A stretch of DNA of 64,000 nucleotides from an uncultured Eubacterium sp. (GCA_905235555.1 CAJOMD010000008.1:1-64000); one strand, 5' to 3'; counted from the first letter of the stretch, positions 44,890-54,105 are shown. The notes: generated by a model not told the origin, from the letters alone. Numbers and translations are program-made.

Positions 44890-45840
44890 ATGGAAAAATT
44901 GAAGAAAACTAAAATTAGAAATTCAGGACTGCTTTTGATTACCGCATTTATTTGGGGTATAGCTTTTGTTGCACAACTATCCGGCGGAAATACCGTAGGT
45001 CCTTTTACATTTAACGCTATCAGATCTTTGCTAGGGTGTCTTGCTCTAGTTCCAGTACTTTTAGTCGTGGACAAACTAGGACTTACACGCGGCGTGCCAA
45101 AGACAAATAAAGAAAAGAGAACTTTGATAGTGGGTGGAATACTGTGCGGACTTGCTCTTTGTCTAGCAAGCAATGTTCAACAAGTCGGATTGCTTTTAGG
45201 GCAATCAGCAGGTAAAGCAGGTTTTCTAACCACACTTTATATATTGATAGTTCCAATACTTGGAATATTCTTTAAAAGGAAATGTAGATGGAATGTTTGG
45301 GTGGGTGTAGTAATAGCCTTAGTTGGAATGTACTTGCTTTGCTTTAAAGGATCACTCTCATCATTTAAATTGGGAGACGGACTCTTGCTACTCACATCAC
45401 TACTATTTTCATTCCATATTTTAATAATCGATTACTACACTCCAAAAGTGGACGGAGTTAGAATGTCCATCATACAACTAGCAGTATGCGGAATAGTTAC
45501 GTTAATTCCAATGTACTTTTATGATATTCAAGTGCAAGCAGGAAGCTTCGCCAAATGGTTAGAACCTTTAACACAATTTGAATCCTGGATTCCAATCTTG
45601 TATGCTGGAATCCTATCATCGGGCGTAGCCTACACACTGCAGATAATAGGACAAAACAAACTAAACCCAACCGTAGCCTCACTAATCATGAGCTTAGAGT
45701 CCGTGTTTAGTGTAATAGCAGGCTGGGTGATCTTGGGCGACAAACTAACCCCACGAGAATTGCTGGGCTGCGGCTTAATCTTTACAGCCGTGTGCATCGC
45801 ACAGATGAGATTTTCAATAAATAAAAAGGAGTTTTCATAA
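44890..45840 (+). CDS. EamA/DMT family transporter
   Basis: This 316-residue integral membrane protein has ten hydrophobic helices in two EamA repeats (e.g. SGLLLITAFIWGIAFVAQL, GKAGFLTTLYILIVPILGIFF, VASLIMSLESVFSVIAGWVILGDKLTPRELLGC), the drug/metabolite exporter fold. The substrate is unknown. No SD precedes the start, and the -10 box is so close that the mRNA may be leaderless. It is the only plus-strand gene in the right half of the window. Its stop codon lies inside the loop of a bidirectional terminator. Confidence 0.92.
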   Translation: MEKLKKTKIRNSGLLLITAFIWGIAFVAQLSGGNTVGPFTFNAIRSLLGCLALVPVLLVVDKLGLTRGVPKTNKEKRTLIVGGILCGLALCLASNVQQVGLLLGQSAGKAGFLTTLYILIVPILGIFFKRKCRWNVWVGVVIALVGMYLLCFKGSLSSFKLGDGLLLLTSLLFSFHILIIDYYTPKVDGVRMSIIQLAVCGIVTLIPMYFYDIQVQAGSFAKWLEPLTQFESWIPILYAGILSSGVAYTLQIIGQNKLNPTVASLIMSLESVFSVIAGWVILGDKLTPRELLGCGLIFTAVCIAQMRFSINKKEFS

Positions 45841-45855
45841 AGAAAACTCCTTTTT
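45823..45855. terminator. Bidirectional terminator overlapping the EamA stop codon
   Basis: A perfect 14-bp stem (AAAAAGGAGTTTTC / GAAAACTCCTTTTT) carries the TAA stop in its 5-nt loop. It serves both the transporter and the convergent ABC operon. Confidence 0.93.
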
Positions 45856-45858
45856 GAT

Positions 45859-46650
45859 TTAGTTTGTATTTACAGACTTTAGGAAGCTCTGTGTTCGAGG
45901 GTTTTTGGGATGATTGAAAATCTCATCTGGTGTGCCCTCTTCGGCGATGATGCCATCAGCCATAAACAACACTCTGTCTGCCACTTCTCTAGCAAATCCC
46001 ATCTCATGTGTTACACAAAGCATTGTCATACCTTCCTTAGCCAAAGATTTCATAACTTCTAGCACGTCTCCTACCAACTCAGGATCAAGAGCTGATGTAG
46101 GCTCATCAAACAACATAATTTCTGGTTCCATGGCAAGCGCTCTAGCTATAGCCACACGCTGCTGTTGTCCACCAGAAAGTCTGCTTGGATATTCATTAGC
46201 CTTTTCAGAAAGCCCAACTCTTTTTAATAATTCAATGGCTTTCTTATTAGCATCTTCCTTCTTCACGTTCTTAACAGTGATAGGCGCAATCATAAGATTT
46301 TCTAAAACTGTTTTGTGTGGAAAAAGATTAAAACTCTGGAAACACATTCCCATTTCAAGCAAAAGTTTTTTATACTTATCTTTACTGATGCGCTCCACTG
46401 TTTTATTGTGCTCTCTATGTAGGAATAAATCTCCATTAATGAAAATCTTTCCACTTGTGATTGTTTCCAACTGGTTAAGCGAGCGAAGATAAGTGGATTT
46501 GCCGGCACCTGATGGCCCAATAATACAAATCACTTCACCCTTTTTAACTTGGAGGTTGATATCTTTTAAAACTTCGTTACTTCCAAATTTCTTTCTAACG
46601 TGTTCAGTTTCTAGAATAAAATTGCTGTTATCTTTACTAATATTACTCAT
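45859..46650 (-). CDS. Polar amino acid ABC transporter ATPase
   Basis: The ATPase subunit of a GlnQ/HisP-type importer has Walker [11 protein letters not shown]-loop [16 protein letters not shown], signature [16 protein letters not shown], Walker [15 protein letters not shown] and switch His CVTHEMGFA. The start at the third Met of the ORF track is best placed from AGGAGG (7 nt). It is the last gene of the SBP-permease-ATPase operon. Confidence 0.95.
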   Translation of the reverse strand: MSNISKDNSNFILETEHVRKKFGSNEVLKDINLQVKKGEVICIIGPSGAGKSTYLRSLNQLETITSGKIFINGDLFLHREHNKTVERISKDKYKKLLLEMGMCFQSFNLFPHKTVLENLMIAPITVKNVKKEDANKKAIELLKRVGLSEKANEYPSRLSGGQQQRVAIARALAMEPEIMLFDEPTSALDPELVGDVLEVMKSLAKEGMTMLCVTHEMGFAREVADRVLFMADGIIAEEGTPDEIFNHPKNPRTQSFLKSVNTN

Positions 46651-46661
46651 CATCACACCTC

Positions 46662-47702
46662 CTATTCATATACCGAGAATTTCTTCTCGACCTTATTAAA
46701 TATATATGTGAAGAATGCAGTGATTATTAGATAAATAACCAAGGCTGGCACAAATACCAAATATGATCCTTCAGCTGTCATGATAGTTTTTGAGATAGTT
46801 GTAATATCCATCAAAGAAATAGCGAATATTAATGAAACATCTTTCAAAATCATAATAAACTCGTTACAGATAGGTGGAACCATTCTTCTGATAGACTGAG
46901 GAATGATAATCTTTCTCATTGTCTGTCCATAGCTCATTCCAAGAGCTTTGGCTGCTTCGCTTTGTCCTTTATCGATAGACTGAATGGCCGCACGCACAAT
47001 CTCGGCACAATACGCACCAGAGTTTAGGGCAAAAGCGATTAAAGCTGCCACGAACGCTCCTTTGTACACAGCTTCTGGATCTCCAGGGAACAAACTCTTC
47101 CATGCAAATCCACAAACGCCAGGAACTGTAAAGTAAACAACAAACAACTGAATCAAAAGTGGTGTTCCTCTAAAGAAGAAAATGTATGCGCTAGATATAT
47201 TTCTAAGTATTGGATTCTTGGCAATCTTTCCAAGAGCCAAAATGATACCTAGGAATACACCAAGTATAATCGACAATACAGTAAGCAAGATAGTGAGTTT
47301 AGCACCGTGCATTAGGTTCTCTCCCACACCTAGCATTCTGTATGTGTAGTTAACCATTTGACCAGTAGTCTCCCATGCGCCCTTTTCAGCATTATGAATC
47401 TGCCCGGCAAATCCTACATACTTTTCTGTTACACCATTTGCTCCAGATGTAGAAAAAGAAATATAGTTTATAACAATCATATTGTTATAAGTAATTGTGA
47501 CTCTCTTTCTATCTAGAGTTTGATCTTTCTCAATTAATCTTTGCATTTGCGGAGAAGCCTTAGTTTCCATCTCCGCTTGGCTAGGTTTCATAAAAGCTAA
47601 AACAGTACAAGCAATCAATGCCAGCAAAACAATGATTGTTGTGACTTTAGTTTTTACTTGCCAATTTTTAATGCTTATTACACTTTTTAACCAATTCTTC
47701 AT
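46662..47702 (-). CDS. Polar amino acid ABC transporter permease
   Basis: The HisM/GlnP-type permease fold (residues ~130-346) has five membrane helices and the EAA-like loop [24 protein letters not shown]. The protein is longer than the usual ~220 residues. It has an N-terminal membrane helix plus a ~90-residue exported-looking segment ([23 protein letters not shown]...) with no recognisable domain. It follows the binding-protein gene across an intercistronic hairpin. The ligand is likely a polar amino acid. Confidence 0.9.
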   Translation of the reverse strand: MKNWLKSVISIKNWQVKTKVTTIIVLLALIACTVLAFMKPSQAEMETKASPQMQRLIEKDQTLDRKRVTITYNNMIVINYISFSTSGANGVTEKYVGFAGQIHNAEKGAWETTGQMVNYTYRMLGVGENLMHGAKLTILLTVLSIILGVFLGIILALGKIAKNPILRNISSAYIFFFRGTPLLIQLFVVYFTVPGVCGFAWKSLFPGDPEAVYKGAFVAALIAFALNSGAYCAEIVRAAIQSIDKGQSEAAKALGMSYGQTMRKIIIPQSIRRMVPPICNEFIMILKDVSLIFAISLMDITTISKTIMTAEGSYLVFVPALVIYLIITAFFTYIFNKVEKKFSVYE

Positions 47703-47721
47703 AATTCTCTCTATTCTATTA

Positions 47722-47756
47722 CTGCTGACAAACCAAGATTTTTGATCTGTCAGCAG
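47722..47756 (-). promoter_or_regulatory. Intercistronic hairpin between binding protein and permease genes
   Basis: CTGCTGACA pairs with TGTCAGCAG over a 17-nt loop, with no T-run. Such hairpins often stabilise the upstream binding-protein mRNA, so the binding protein is made in excess. Confidence 0.65.
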
Positions 47757-47785
47757 TTAATAATTTTTAAGTATTAATTTAATAA

Positions 47786-48625
47786 TTATTTAGCCTGTTT
47801 GAACCAGAAATCGTAAGAATCGTCAATTTCACCCTTAGCTTTCATATCTTTAAGTGCAAGGTTGATAGCCTTCTGAAGAGCTACATTTTTCTTGCCCATA
47901 GCTATACCAAACTGTTCTGGTTCTGAATTATCTTTCCAAGCAATTTTGAAGTTTTTGTTCTTAGCAACCTGTCCGTCAGCAACTGTACTATCTACAAGCA
48001 CTGCATCCACTTCTCCATTCTTTAGTTGCTCGAAGCAGTTAGTAACTTTTTCACTCTTGATATATTTAGCCTTCTTCAAAGTCTTAGTTCCAATAAGGTC
48101 ATCCATCATTTCCATAGATGTTGTGCCTTCTTGAAGTGCGATTGTTAAACCTTCTAGGTCTGTAAATGCACCAATCTTAGCTTTGCTATCACTGTTTACA
48201 ACTACTGCTTGATAATTGTCAATGTAAGGATCTGAGAAAAGCATAGTTTTCTTTCTTTCCTTAGTGATGGTAATAGCTGAACATACCACATCGTAGTTCT
48301 TATCAATACCTTTAAAAATACCATCAAAGCCTGTGTTTACAAAATTAGCCTTTAGGCCTAATCTCTTTGCAACACCTGAAATAATATCAATATCATATCC
48401 TTCTGGAGTTTTACCATCTTCTGCAAATTGTTCAAATGGTGGATATCCAATTTCAACACCAATGTTTAGAGTTCCTTTTTCAAGGGTCTTAACTCCATCT
48501 GTGTTAACAGTAGCTACTTCTTCCTTTTTAGCTGTAGTAGCATCTTCTTTATTAGAAGATCCACATGCTGTAAAAACTGTTACAGCCATAACTAATGTTA
48601 GGGCTAATGCTAATATTTTTTTCAT
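47786..48625 (-). CDS. Polar amino acid ABC transporter substrate-binding lipoprotein
   Basis: The extracellular binding protein has a lipobox (VFTACGSS, Cys ~21), the PBP2 fold start KGTLNIGVEIGYPPFEQFAEDGKTPEGYDIDI, and the ligand-binding patterns FVNTGFDGIFKGI and ALQEGTTSMEMM. At 279 residues it is typical. The leader carries a terminator-like hairpin directly after the promoter, suggesting controlled expression of the whole operon. The ligand cannot be named. Confidence 0.94.
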   Translation of the reverse strand: MKKILALALTLVMAVTVFTACGSSNKEDATTAKKEEVATVNTDGVKTLEKGTLNIGVEIGYPPFEQFAEDGKTPEGYDIDIISGVAKRLGLKANFVNTGFDGIFKGIDKNYDVVCSAITITKERKKTMLFSDPYIDNYQAVVVNSDSKAKIGAFTDLEGLTIALQEGTTSMEMMDDLIGTKTLKKAKYIKSEKVTNCFEQLKNGEVDAVLVDSTVADGQVAKNKNFKIAWKDNSEPEQFGIAMGKKNVALQKAINLALKDMKAKGEIDDSYDFWFKQAK

Positions 48626-48645
48626 TATAATTTTCCTCCTCTAAC

Positions 48646-48683
48646 GAAAAAATGAGCCATGGATAAAACGTTCCACCGCTCAT
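48646..48683 (-). terminator. Terminator-like hairpin in the 5' leader of the transporter operon (attenuator candidate)
   Basis: On the minus strand, ATGAGC...TGGA pairs with TCCA...GCTCAT around an 8-nt loop, then TTTTTTC. It lies between the predicted promoter and the SD of the binding-protein gene, so full-length transcription would require read-through or antitermination. Confidence 0.65.
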
Positions 48684-48697
48684 CACATTGTAATATA

Positions 48698-48726
48698 AAT
48701 ATACATCAAAATGTATAATAATTCAA
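48698..48726 (-). promoter_or_regulatory. Predicted promoter of the amino acid transporter operon
   Basis: On the minus strand, TTGAAT, a 17-nt spacer and TATATT. Just upstream a perfect 10-bp inverted repeat (AATGCTTTAT / ATAAAGCATT, 48725-48748) touches the -35 box and could be an operator. Confidence 0.6.
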
Positions 48727-48787
48727 TGCTTTATCTCAATAAAGCATTGTTCACAAAGCAAAAGAACAAAGAACTCATTCACACAAA

Positions 48788-48839
48788 AAAATAACAGCGC
48801 AGTCACTAGAAAAGTCGTTCCTACATCTGTTATTTTTCT
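48788..48839 (-). terminator. Terminator of the phospholipid operon
   Basis: On the minus strand, an AAAAATAACAG arm pairs with CTGTTATTTTTTT across a ~25-nt loop, ending in a T-run downstream of psd. Confidence 0.7.
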
Positions 48840-48872
48840 GTGTAATATATACTATTTCATTATGATAAGACA

Positions 48873-49670
48873 TTAATTTATTCTTTGGCCGTATTTGACC
48901 TTTACTTCTTCGTCGTGTTCTGGGATGTTTAAAACACCCTTTTTGGTTAAAATAACAATAGTCGAACCACCGTAATGGAACATTCCTTTTTCATCTCCTT
49001 TATACACGGGTCCTTCTGTTTTATGGTTCTCTATTTTACCAATCATCAAAGCTCCCACTTCCACTTGAGCTATAGTGTCAAAGTTATTAGTCTTAATCAA
49101 AGTGACAGATCTAGCATTTTGTATAAATACAGGATATTTTTCTAATGCAATAGGACGTACTGTGTGCAGTTTACCCTTCACATTTAGTAGAGACTGGATA
49201 TGTCCATCTGCTGAGTATCCATATCTATGATAATCATCCACACAAAGTCTAAATACTAAAGCTTTGCCTCCGGCAAATTCGCTATAATATTTTTCATCCA
49301 TCAAAAGACTTTCCACTGTATAATGACTTCCCTTAATTTCAAATGAAGTGTCTTCCTTAATGTCATAAACCGAAAGTCTACCATCGCATGGTGATATGAA
49401 AGCATCTTCATCTTTGTCTATAGGACGGCATTCACTTCTAATTCTTCTAGTAAAGAAGTAATCGAAACTTTCCCACTTCTCTATATGGTATTCATCCATA
49501 TTTATATTGTTCTTCTCGATGAACTTATTTATATGGCGAACACTTCCTTTGGAATTCATATAAGCCCCACCAATTTTAGAAATGATGGGGCTTGTTACAA
49601 CCTTTAGAAGTACCCTTCCAGGTACGGTATGATATAAAAATCTTAATACTTTTGATTCTCTGTAATCCAT
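48873..49670 (-). CDS. psd: Phosphatidylserine decarboxylase
   Basis: Psd converts phosphatidylserine to phosphatidylethanolamine at the membrane. The 265-residue proenzyme has the DYFFTRRIR region, SPCDGRLSVYDI, the DDYHRYGYSADG active-site segment and the self-cleavage triad GGST near the C-terminus (FHYGGSTIVIL, family LGST/GGST). Cleavage would give the beta and pyruvoyl-alpha chains. It is last in a lipid operon and follows pssA by 12 nt. Confidence 0.95.
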   Translation of the reverse strand: MDYRESKVLRFLYHTVPGRVLLKVVTSPIISKIGGAYMNSKGSVRHINKFIEKNNINMDEYHIEKWESFDYFFTRRIRSECRPIDKDEDAFISPCDGRLSVYDIKEDTSFEIKGSHYTVESLLMDEKYYSEFAGGKALVFRLCVDDYHRYGYSADGHIQSLLNVKGKLHTVRPIALEKYPVFIQNARSVTLIKTNNFDTIAQVEVGALMIGKIENHKTEGPVYKGDEKGMFHYGGSTIVILTKKGVLNIPEHDEEVKVKYGQRIN

Positions 49671-49682
49671 ATTTAACTACTG

Positions 49683-50438
49683 TCACCTAAAGAATTTTAA
49701 AACTGCATTTATGAGTGACCAAACATCTTTTTGTAGACTAGTAAAGAATAACATTATTATAAACTCTACTACACCAAATGCTACCATAATATAAATCATT
49801 ACATTGCTTGGCTTTGTAATCTTGAACCTTGCCACAAATAGTATTCCTACTATAATTAACAAAACAAAATACAAATGCGAAATATCATATTTCCAAATAT
49901 CAGCTATTGCATATCTTAAAATTAAAAATGATGGGAAAATAAGTGCTGTACTAGTAACTGGAAGTCCGAAATAATACTTCTTTCTATCCATATTTTCATT
50001 CTGTGTATCTTCACATGTCACATTGAAATATGCAAGTCTAATAAGTGCTGCCAAGACAAATAAAACACAGATGATATAGATAACCCAAATAGGAATATTT
50101 CCAATCCAAGGGTCATCTCCGAAACCAAAAAGTTTCTTTTCGTATCCTGCATTTGATTTGTTGTAAAGCGCCATTCCCAAACAAACAGGAAGCACACCAA
50201 ATGCTATCAAGTCTGAGAGAGAATCTATCTGAACTCCAAAATCCTTTTGAAGTTTTGTTCTGTTTTTCTTTGTGCGGGCCACTTTGCCGTCGAATGTATC
50301 ACATAGACCACAAAATAGTAAGAACACCATACCAATGTAGGGATGCCCTGGATTGGTAAGTGTCACAAAAATACCTGTACTTGCCGAAAGTACAGAGATA
50401 TAAGTCAATATTACGGTGTAATCATAAATGCCTAACAT
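49683..50438 (-). CDS. pssA: CDP-diacylglycerol-serine O-phosphatidyltransferase
   Basis: This integral membrane CDP-alcohol phosphatidyltransferase makes phosphatidylserine from CDP-diacylglycerol and serine. The class signature is complete: LCDTFDGKVAR ... GVQIDSLSDLIAFGV (DxxDGxxAR...GxxxDxxxD). There are about seven membrane helices in 251 residues. It overlaps the upstream flippase-like gene by one base and feeds its product to Psd. Confidence 0.95.
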   Translation of the reverse strand: MLGIYDYTVILTYISVLSASTGIFVTLTNPGHPYIGMVFLLFCGLCDTFDGKVARTKKNRTKLQKDFGVQIDSLSDLIAFGVLPVCLGMALYNKSNAGYEKKLFGFGDDPWIGNIPIWVIYIICVLFVLAALIRLAYFNVTCEDTQNENMDRKKYYFGLPVTSTALIFPSFLILRYAIADIWKYDISHLYFVLLIIVGILFVARFKITKPSNVMIYIMVAFGVVEFIIMLFFTSLQKDVWSLINAVLKFFR

Positions 50439-51481
50439 TATTTTTTCTTTCCTCTAAAGTTATAAATACTATATGCTGTCAAAGTGAATATTCCACATAC
50501 TAAAACACATACATAGAATGAAATTCCTCTACTTACTAATTCTACACTAACAGGGTCTTTTAGTAAATCGGCAAAACCATCTACATACAAATAGTCTGCC
50601 GCACCAATAGCTCCTGGAATAGGAACTGCATTAGAGCCTAATGCTACGAATCCCTGCACTGAGAATGCTTTAAGTATATCTTTATGTCCTTCAGTCCATC
50701 CTTGAACTCCTAAGAATACAAATACCGAAATCAGTATTTGAGATGTCCTTTGTAGGAAGTTGCACAAGAACGCCTTAGACAAAGTAGCTTTGTTCTTCAA
50801 AATCAAGTCAGCACACTCTTTGTATTGCACTTCCATATCATCAAGTTTCTTTAACTTCTTGTCCATATTTTTAACTACGTGGAGTTTCTTAGCAAATCTA
50901 AGAAGTCCATTAGCTATAGTCTTTACAATAGCTGATTTATACACAAGTAAAATAAACACTAGCATTAAAACAAGTTGTGTGATTAATCCAATAGCAATTA
51001 ATGTTAAAGAAACCGGACCAAACTCTCCCAAAACTGAAGGATAGAGAATTAGGCAAAGCAAACTTAATATTAAGACAGATGCGATATAGAATATTAAATT
51101 TAATAAAAGCGCTATAGTAGAAACTGCCGCTGGCACTTTATCTTTATACATAAAGTAAAGTGATGCAGGCTGTCCACCTGTGGCTGATGGCGTGATTGCT
51201 GAAAAATAAACATCAGGAGCGGCATAGAACCATCCTCTTTTGGGTTTCCTCTTGTAGCCAAAAACTCTCAATATAATAACAATAGCGAAGCCTTCAAAGA
51301 AGACAAACCCTAGCATTCCAAGAAACGCCAAAACAATCCATACAGGATTCATGTTAGATAAAATGGCGCCAAAACTTTCAAGCGAGAAAGACTTGGTCTG
51401 AGTGACCATAACATAGACTGTAAGAGCAGCCAATACTACGAACACTAACATATATATTATTGTTTTCTTTGAATTCTTCAT
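50438..51481 (-). CDS. YbhN/LPG-synthase-type membrane protein (flippase-like)
   Basis: The 347-residue protein has about eight membrane helices and the PF03706-like features of the lysylphosphatidylglycerol synthase membrane domain (VFFEGFAIVIILRVFGYKRK, FSAITPSATGGQPASLYFMYK, PIPGAIGAADY). It lacks a cytoplasmic aminoacyltransferase domain, so it is more likely a lipid flippase or transporter component than an LPG synthase. One-base overlaps on both sides tie it to the PAP2 and pssA genes. Confidence 0.88.
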   Translation of the reverse strand: MKNSKKTIIYMLVFVVLAALTVYVMVTQTKSFSLESFGAILSNMNPVWIVLAFLGMLGFVFFEGFAIVIILRVFGYKRKPKRGWFYAAPDVYFSAITPSATGGQPASLYFMYKDKVPAAVSTIALLLNLIFYIASVLILSLLCLILYPSVLGEFGPVSLTLIAIGLITQLVLMLVFILLVYKSAIVKTIANGLLRFAKKLHVVKNMDKKLKKLDDMEVQYKECADLILKNKATLSKAFLCNFLQRTSQILISVFVFLGVQGWTEGHKDILKAFSVQGFVALGSNAVPIPGAIGAADYLYVDGFADLLKDPVSVELVSRGISFYVCVLVCGIFTLTAYSIYNFRGKKK

Positions 51482-52194
51482 TATTCCTCTTTATCTTTAC
51501 CACTTAATTTGCGTTCTAACGTAAAGAACACTCTACCTAAATTATATTTCTTTGCGAGGAATAATGCAATCTCTACTACTACTATTCCGCCAATAACGTC
51601 TATTATTACATGTTGTTTTACAAATAATACACTCGCAAAAATAAGTATCGCTGATATAAACATAAATATCTTATATTTAACTCCGCCATGTTTCAAACTG
51701 AATGATGCTCTAAATACAAACCAGCTTTCCAAACAGTGAATAGACGGGAATAAGTTATTTGGTTCGTCAAAACTGTATACAAAACGACAAAGCCATCCAA
51801 TAAATCCGTGTTGTATTTGACTGCTAAATTCAGGGGCATGTTGTGGATCAATCATCATTGTTGGATATACAAAGAAACAAACAAGAACAAGTGTCTTTGC
51901 TATAATTTCTGCTGTAAACATATTATAGCAAATTTTTCTATCTTCCCTTGCAATCATAACATATCCGATGCCCCAAATTGGAAATGCTAACACATATATA
52001 ACCATCCACCATGGACAAAAAGGAATCATCTTATCTATTTTCGAATATATATCATGATGATATAAATATCTAGTAAGAGGTCTAGTACCTGTAAATACAA
52101 GGACGTTATATGAAAGTGCAATTACAATCGGCACTAATCCATAAAATGGTACAAGATTAAATATTTTTTTGTTCCAGTCTAATTTCTTCAGCAT
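51481..52194 (-). CDS. PAP2-family membrane phosphatase
   Basis: This 237-residue membrane protein with about six helices ends with a PAP2-like active-site pattern: NLFPSIHCLESW (PSxH-type) and a later FVKQHVIIDVIGGIVV (SxxxxxH..D-type). These enzymes dephosphorylate lipid phosphates such as phosphatidate. The cluster with glycerophosphodiesterase and PS/PE genes suggests lipid remodelling (inference). It starts 11 nt after the GDPD gene and overlaps the next gene by one base. Confidence 0.88.
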   Translation of the reverse strand: MLKKLDWNKKIFNLVPFYGLVPIVIALSYNVLVFTGTRPLTRYLYHHDIYSKIDKMIPFCPWWMVIYVLAFPIWGIGYVMIAREDRKICYNMFTAEIIAKTLVLVCFFVYPTMMIDPQHAPEFSSQIQHGFIGWLCRFVYSFDEPNNLFPSIHCLESWFVFRASFSLKHGGVKYKIFMFISAILIFASVLFVKQHVIIDVIGGIVVVEIALFLAKKYNLGRVFFTLERKLSGKDKEE

Positions 52195-52204
52195 GTTTTA
52201 GCTT

Positions 52205-54025
52205 CTATTCCTTAACTTTCTTCTTTGCTTTCTTCCCTTTTTTGTAAACTACCTTGCTGTATGCGCCATAATATATTTTGCTGCCAACCTTTAAGTATCC
52301 TCTTACTTTTGCGTAGTAAGTTTTCTTTTTGTTTAGTTTCCTTATAATCACAAAACCTTTTTTGGTTCTTGTTGATTTAACTTTTACGCCCTTTGTAAAT
52401 TTCTTATCAGTGGCTATTTTCACGTTGTAGCCTGTTACTCTAGGAAGTCTTCCGAATGCTACTGAAATAGTCTTTTTCTTCTTCGAGCGTCCCATTCTTA
52501 TAGCCTTTTCTGTGGCAGGTTTAGTGTAGGTAGTCTTTCCTGTACAAGGACTCGATTTATAAGTTTTCTTATTATAAGTCAAATATGTTTTAACTCTAAA
52601 TCTATGCTTGGTAGCAGTTTTTAGTTTCTTAAATTTGAATTTCTTAATTACTCCATCTTTAGTAGAACTTGTATTTTTTATAGTCTTAACACATTTGTAT
52701 TTCTTTGTCTTATAATTGTACTGATAAACTTTGTATCCAGTTACATCTGTATTAGTAGTCCATTTGTATTTAAGACTTGTTGCATAGTTTTTGTCCACTG
52801 CAAAATTTTTAACCTTAGGCATATTAATAGTAAATGTCTTATCTTTTTCACCACTTATATTTCTAAGAAAAGTAGCTGTGGCTGTAGCTGTGCCAGGATA
52901 TTTGTTGTTTGAATAACTTGTCTCATAGCACAAGCCTTCTAACAATTCCTCACCCTCATAAGTTATGGTAAAAGTAGGTTTCTTTCTTGCATTTGTAAAT
53001 GTGTAACTAGTCTTAGATAGTTTATAAGTAAAATCACTCTTCGAGTACTGATGCTTCATCAAACTCACCGACATACTACCTGGTGTTATATCATTGGTTG
53101 TGAATGATCTAACTCCCATTTTATAATATGTACCCATCATTACTCGGCTATCTAAAGCATAAGTTCCCAATTTGAATCCTTCATCTAATGCTGCTTGCAT
53201 TTCAGATTCATCTGTAGTGTTTGTAGTTCCTCTAAAGATTACTGTACTAATATTTGCATGCCACTTATCTCTAAGCGAAATGGCATAATCTAAGTATTTC
53301 TCTTCTAAAATCTCAGCCAAGTAACAAATTTTAATATTTGTATGATTTCTTATTGCGTTATAAAGATTTGAGTAATAGAAAGAAATGAATGTAATATCAT
53401 CCTCTAGTCCAGCTTCTATCAATGGCTCAACCACTTCTTCCTCTATGTGTGTTTTCTCATCATCCTCTAATTTTTTTAATTCAATTCGCCAGTCTACATC
53501 ATAGCCTTGTTGTTTACAACTCTTCATGTATGAAATAAGTTCTTGCAAAGAAACAACTTTCACATTTTTGTATAGACCAATATTATTTCCTTCTTTATAG
53601 TTGTATTTTTTTATTTCATCTAAATACATGTTTTGTATTTTTTTATCAACGCCACAAAGTCTTTTCAAACTTTCGTCATGACTAATAACCCAGTCCGCTG
53701 TTCCATCTGCTTTTTCCTTACATCTTCTAATGTCTAACTCGATATGTTTGAAGCCTGCCTGTACAGCCTTTTGGAATGCGGGCATTGAGTTTTCAGGTGC
53801 CACTCCAGAATAACCTCTGTGCGCCACTAATTCATATTCATCTGGATCCACAGGTACGGGCTCAGTAGTCTCTTGCTCTTGTGCATGGGTCTCAACCTGC
53901 TCTGCATTAGTTTCTGTCTCATCTGCCTTAGTATTTTTAGGCAAAACAAAAGCACTCATCATAGTAATAATGAGTGTCATAACAATTAGTACTGATATTT
54001 GTTGTAGGCTTTCTTTTCTAAACAT
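52205..54025 (-). CDS. Exported glycerophosphodiester phosphodiesterase with lysine-rich FN3 tail
   Basis: After an N-terminal membrane/signal segment (ISVLIVMTLIITMMSAFVLP), residues ~70-310 form a GDPD TIM barrel. Catalytic motifs are VAHRGYSGVAPENSMPAF, HIELDIRRC and VISHDESLKRLCG; it hydrolyses glycerophosphodiesters. The C-terminal ~200 residues are two fibronectin-type-III-like domains, extremely rich in Lys (KKKKTISVAFGRLPRVTGYNVKI...), like those of other secreted proteins here. The ORF-track start is rejected because the -10 box TATAAT abuts it. The ATG eight codons later is used. It heads the phospholipid operon. Confidence 0.88.
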   Translation of the reverse strand: MFRKESLQQISVLIVMTLIITMMSAFVLPKNTKADETETNAEQVETHAQEQETTEPVPVDPDEYELVAHRGYSGVAPENSMPAFQKAVQAGFKHIELDIRRCKEKADGTADWVISHDESLKRLCGVDKKIQNMYLDEIKKYNYKEGNNIGLYKNVKVVSLQELISYMKSCKQQGYDVDWRIELKKLEDDEKTHIEEEVVEPLIEAGLEDDITFISFYYSNLYNAIRNHTNIKICYLAEILEEKYLDYAISLRDKWHANISTVIFRGTTNTTDESEMQAALDEGFKLGTYALDSRVMMGTYYKMGVRSFTTNDITPGSMSVSLMKHQYSKSDFTYKLSKTSYTFTNARKKPTFTITYEGEELLEGLCYETSYSNNKYPGTATATATFLRNISGEKDKTFTINMPKVKNFAVDKNYATSLKYKWTTNTDVTGYKVYQYNYKTKKYKCVKTIKNTSSTKDGVIKKFKFKKLKTATKHRFRVKTYLTYNKKTYKSSPCTGKTTYTKPATEKAIRMGRSKKKKTISVAFGRLPRVTGYNVKIATDKKFTKGVKVKSTRTKKGFVIIRKLNKKKTYYAKVRGYLKVGSKIYYGAYSKVVYKKGKKAKKKVKE

Positions 54026-54049
54026 AATTATTTCCACGCAACCTTTCAT

Positions 54050-54055
54050 ATTATA
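54050..54055 (-). promoter_or_regulatory. -10 box of the phospholipid operon
   Basis: TATAAT with TG upstream (TGTTATAAT) lies on the minus strand. The -35 is weak. Confidence 0.55.
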
Positions 54056-54069
54056 ACATAAACATTAAT

Positions 54070-54094
54070 TTTTACCATATTTTAAAAGGTAAAA
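54070..54094. promoter_or_regulatory. Inverted repeat upstream of the phospholipid operon
   Basis: TTTTACC and GGTAAAA arms separated by 11 nt cover the -35 area of the GDPD gene. This is an operator candidate; the regulator is unknown. Confidence 0.45.
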
Positions 54095-54105
54095 TTGATG
54101 TAAAT

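Noticed and set aside
45914-46492. 192-codon plus-strand ORF
   Set aside because: Antisense of the ABC ATPase with all its motifs intact on the minus strand.
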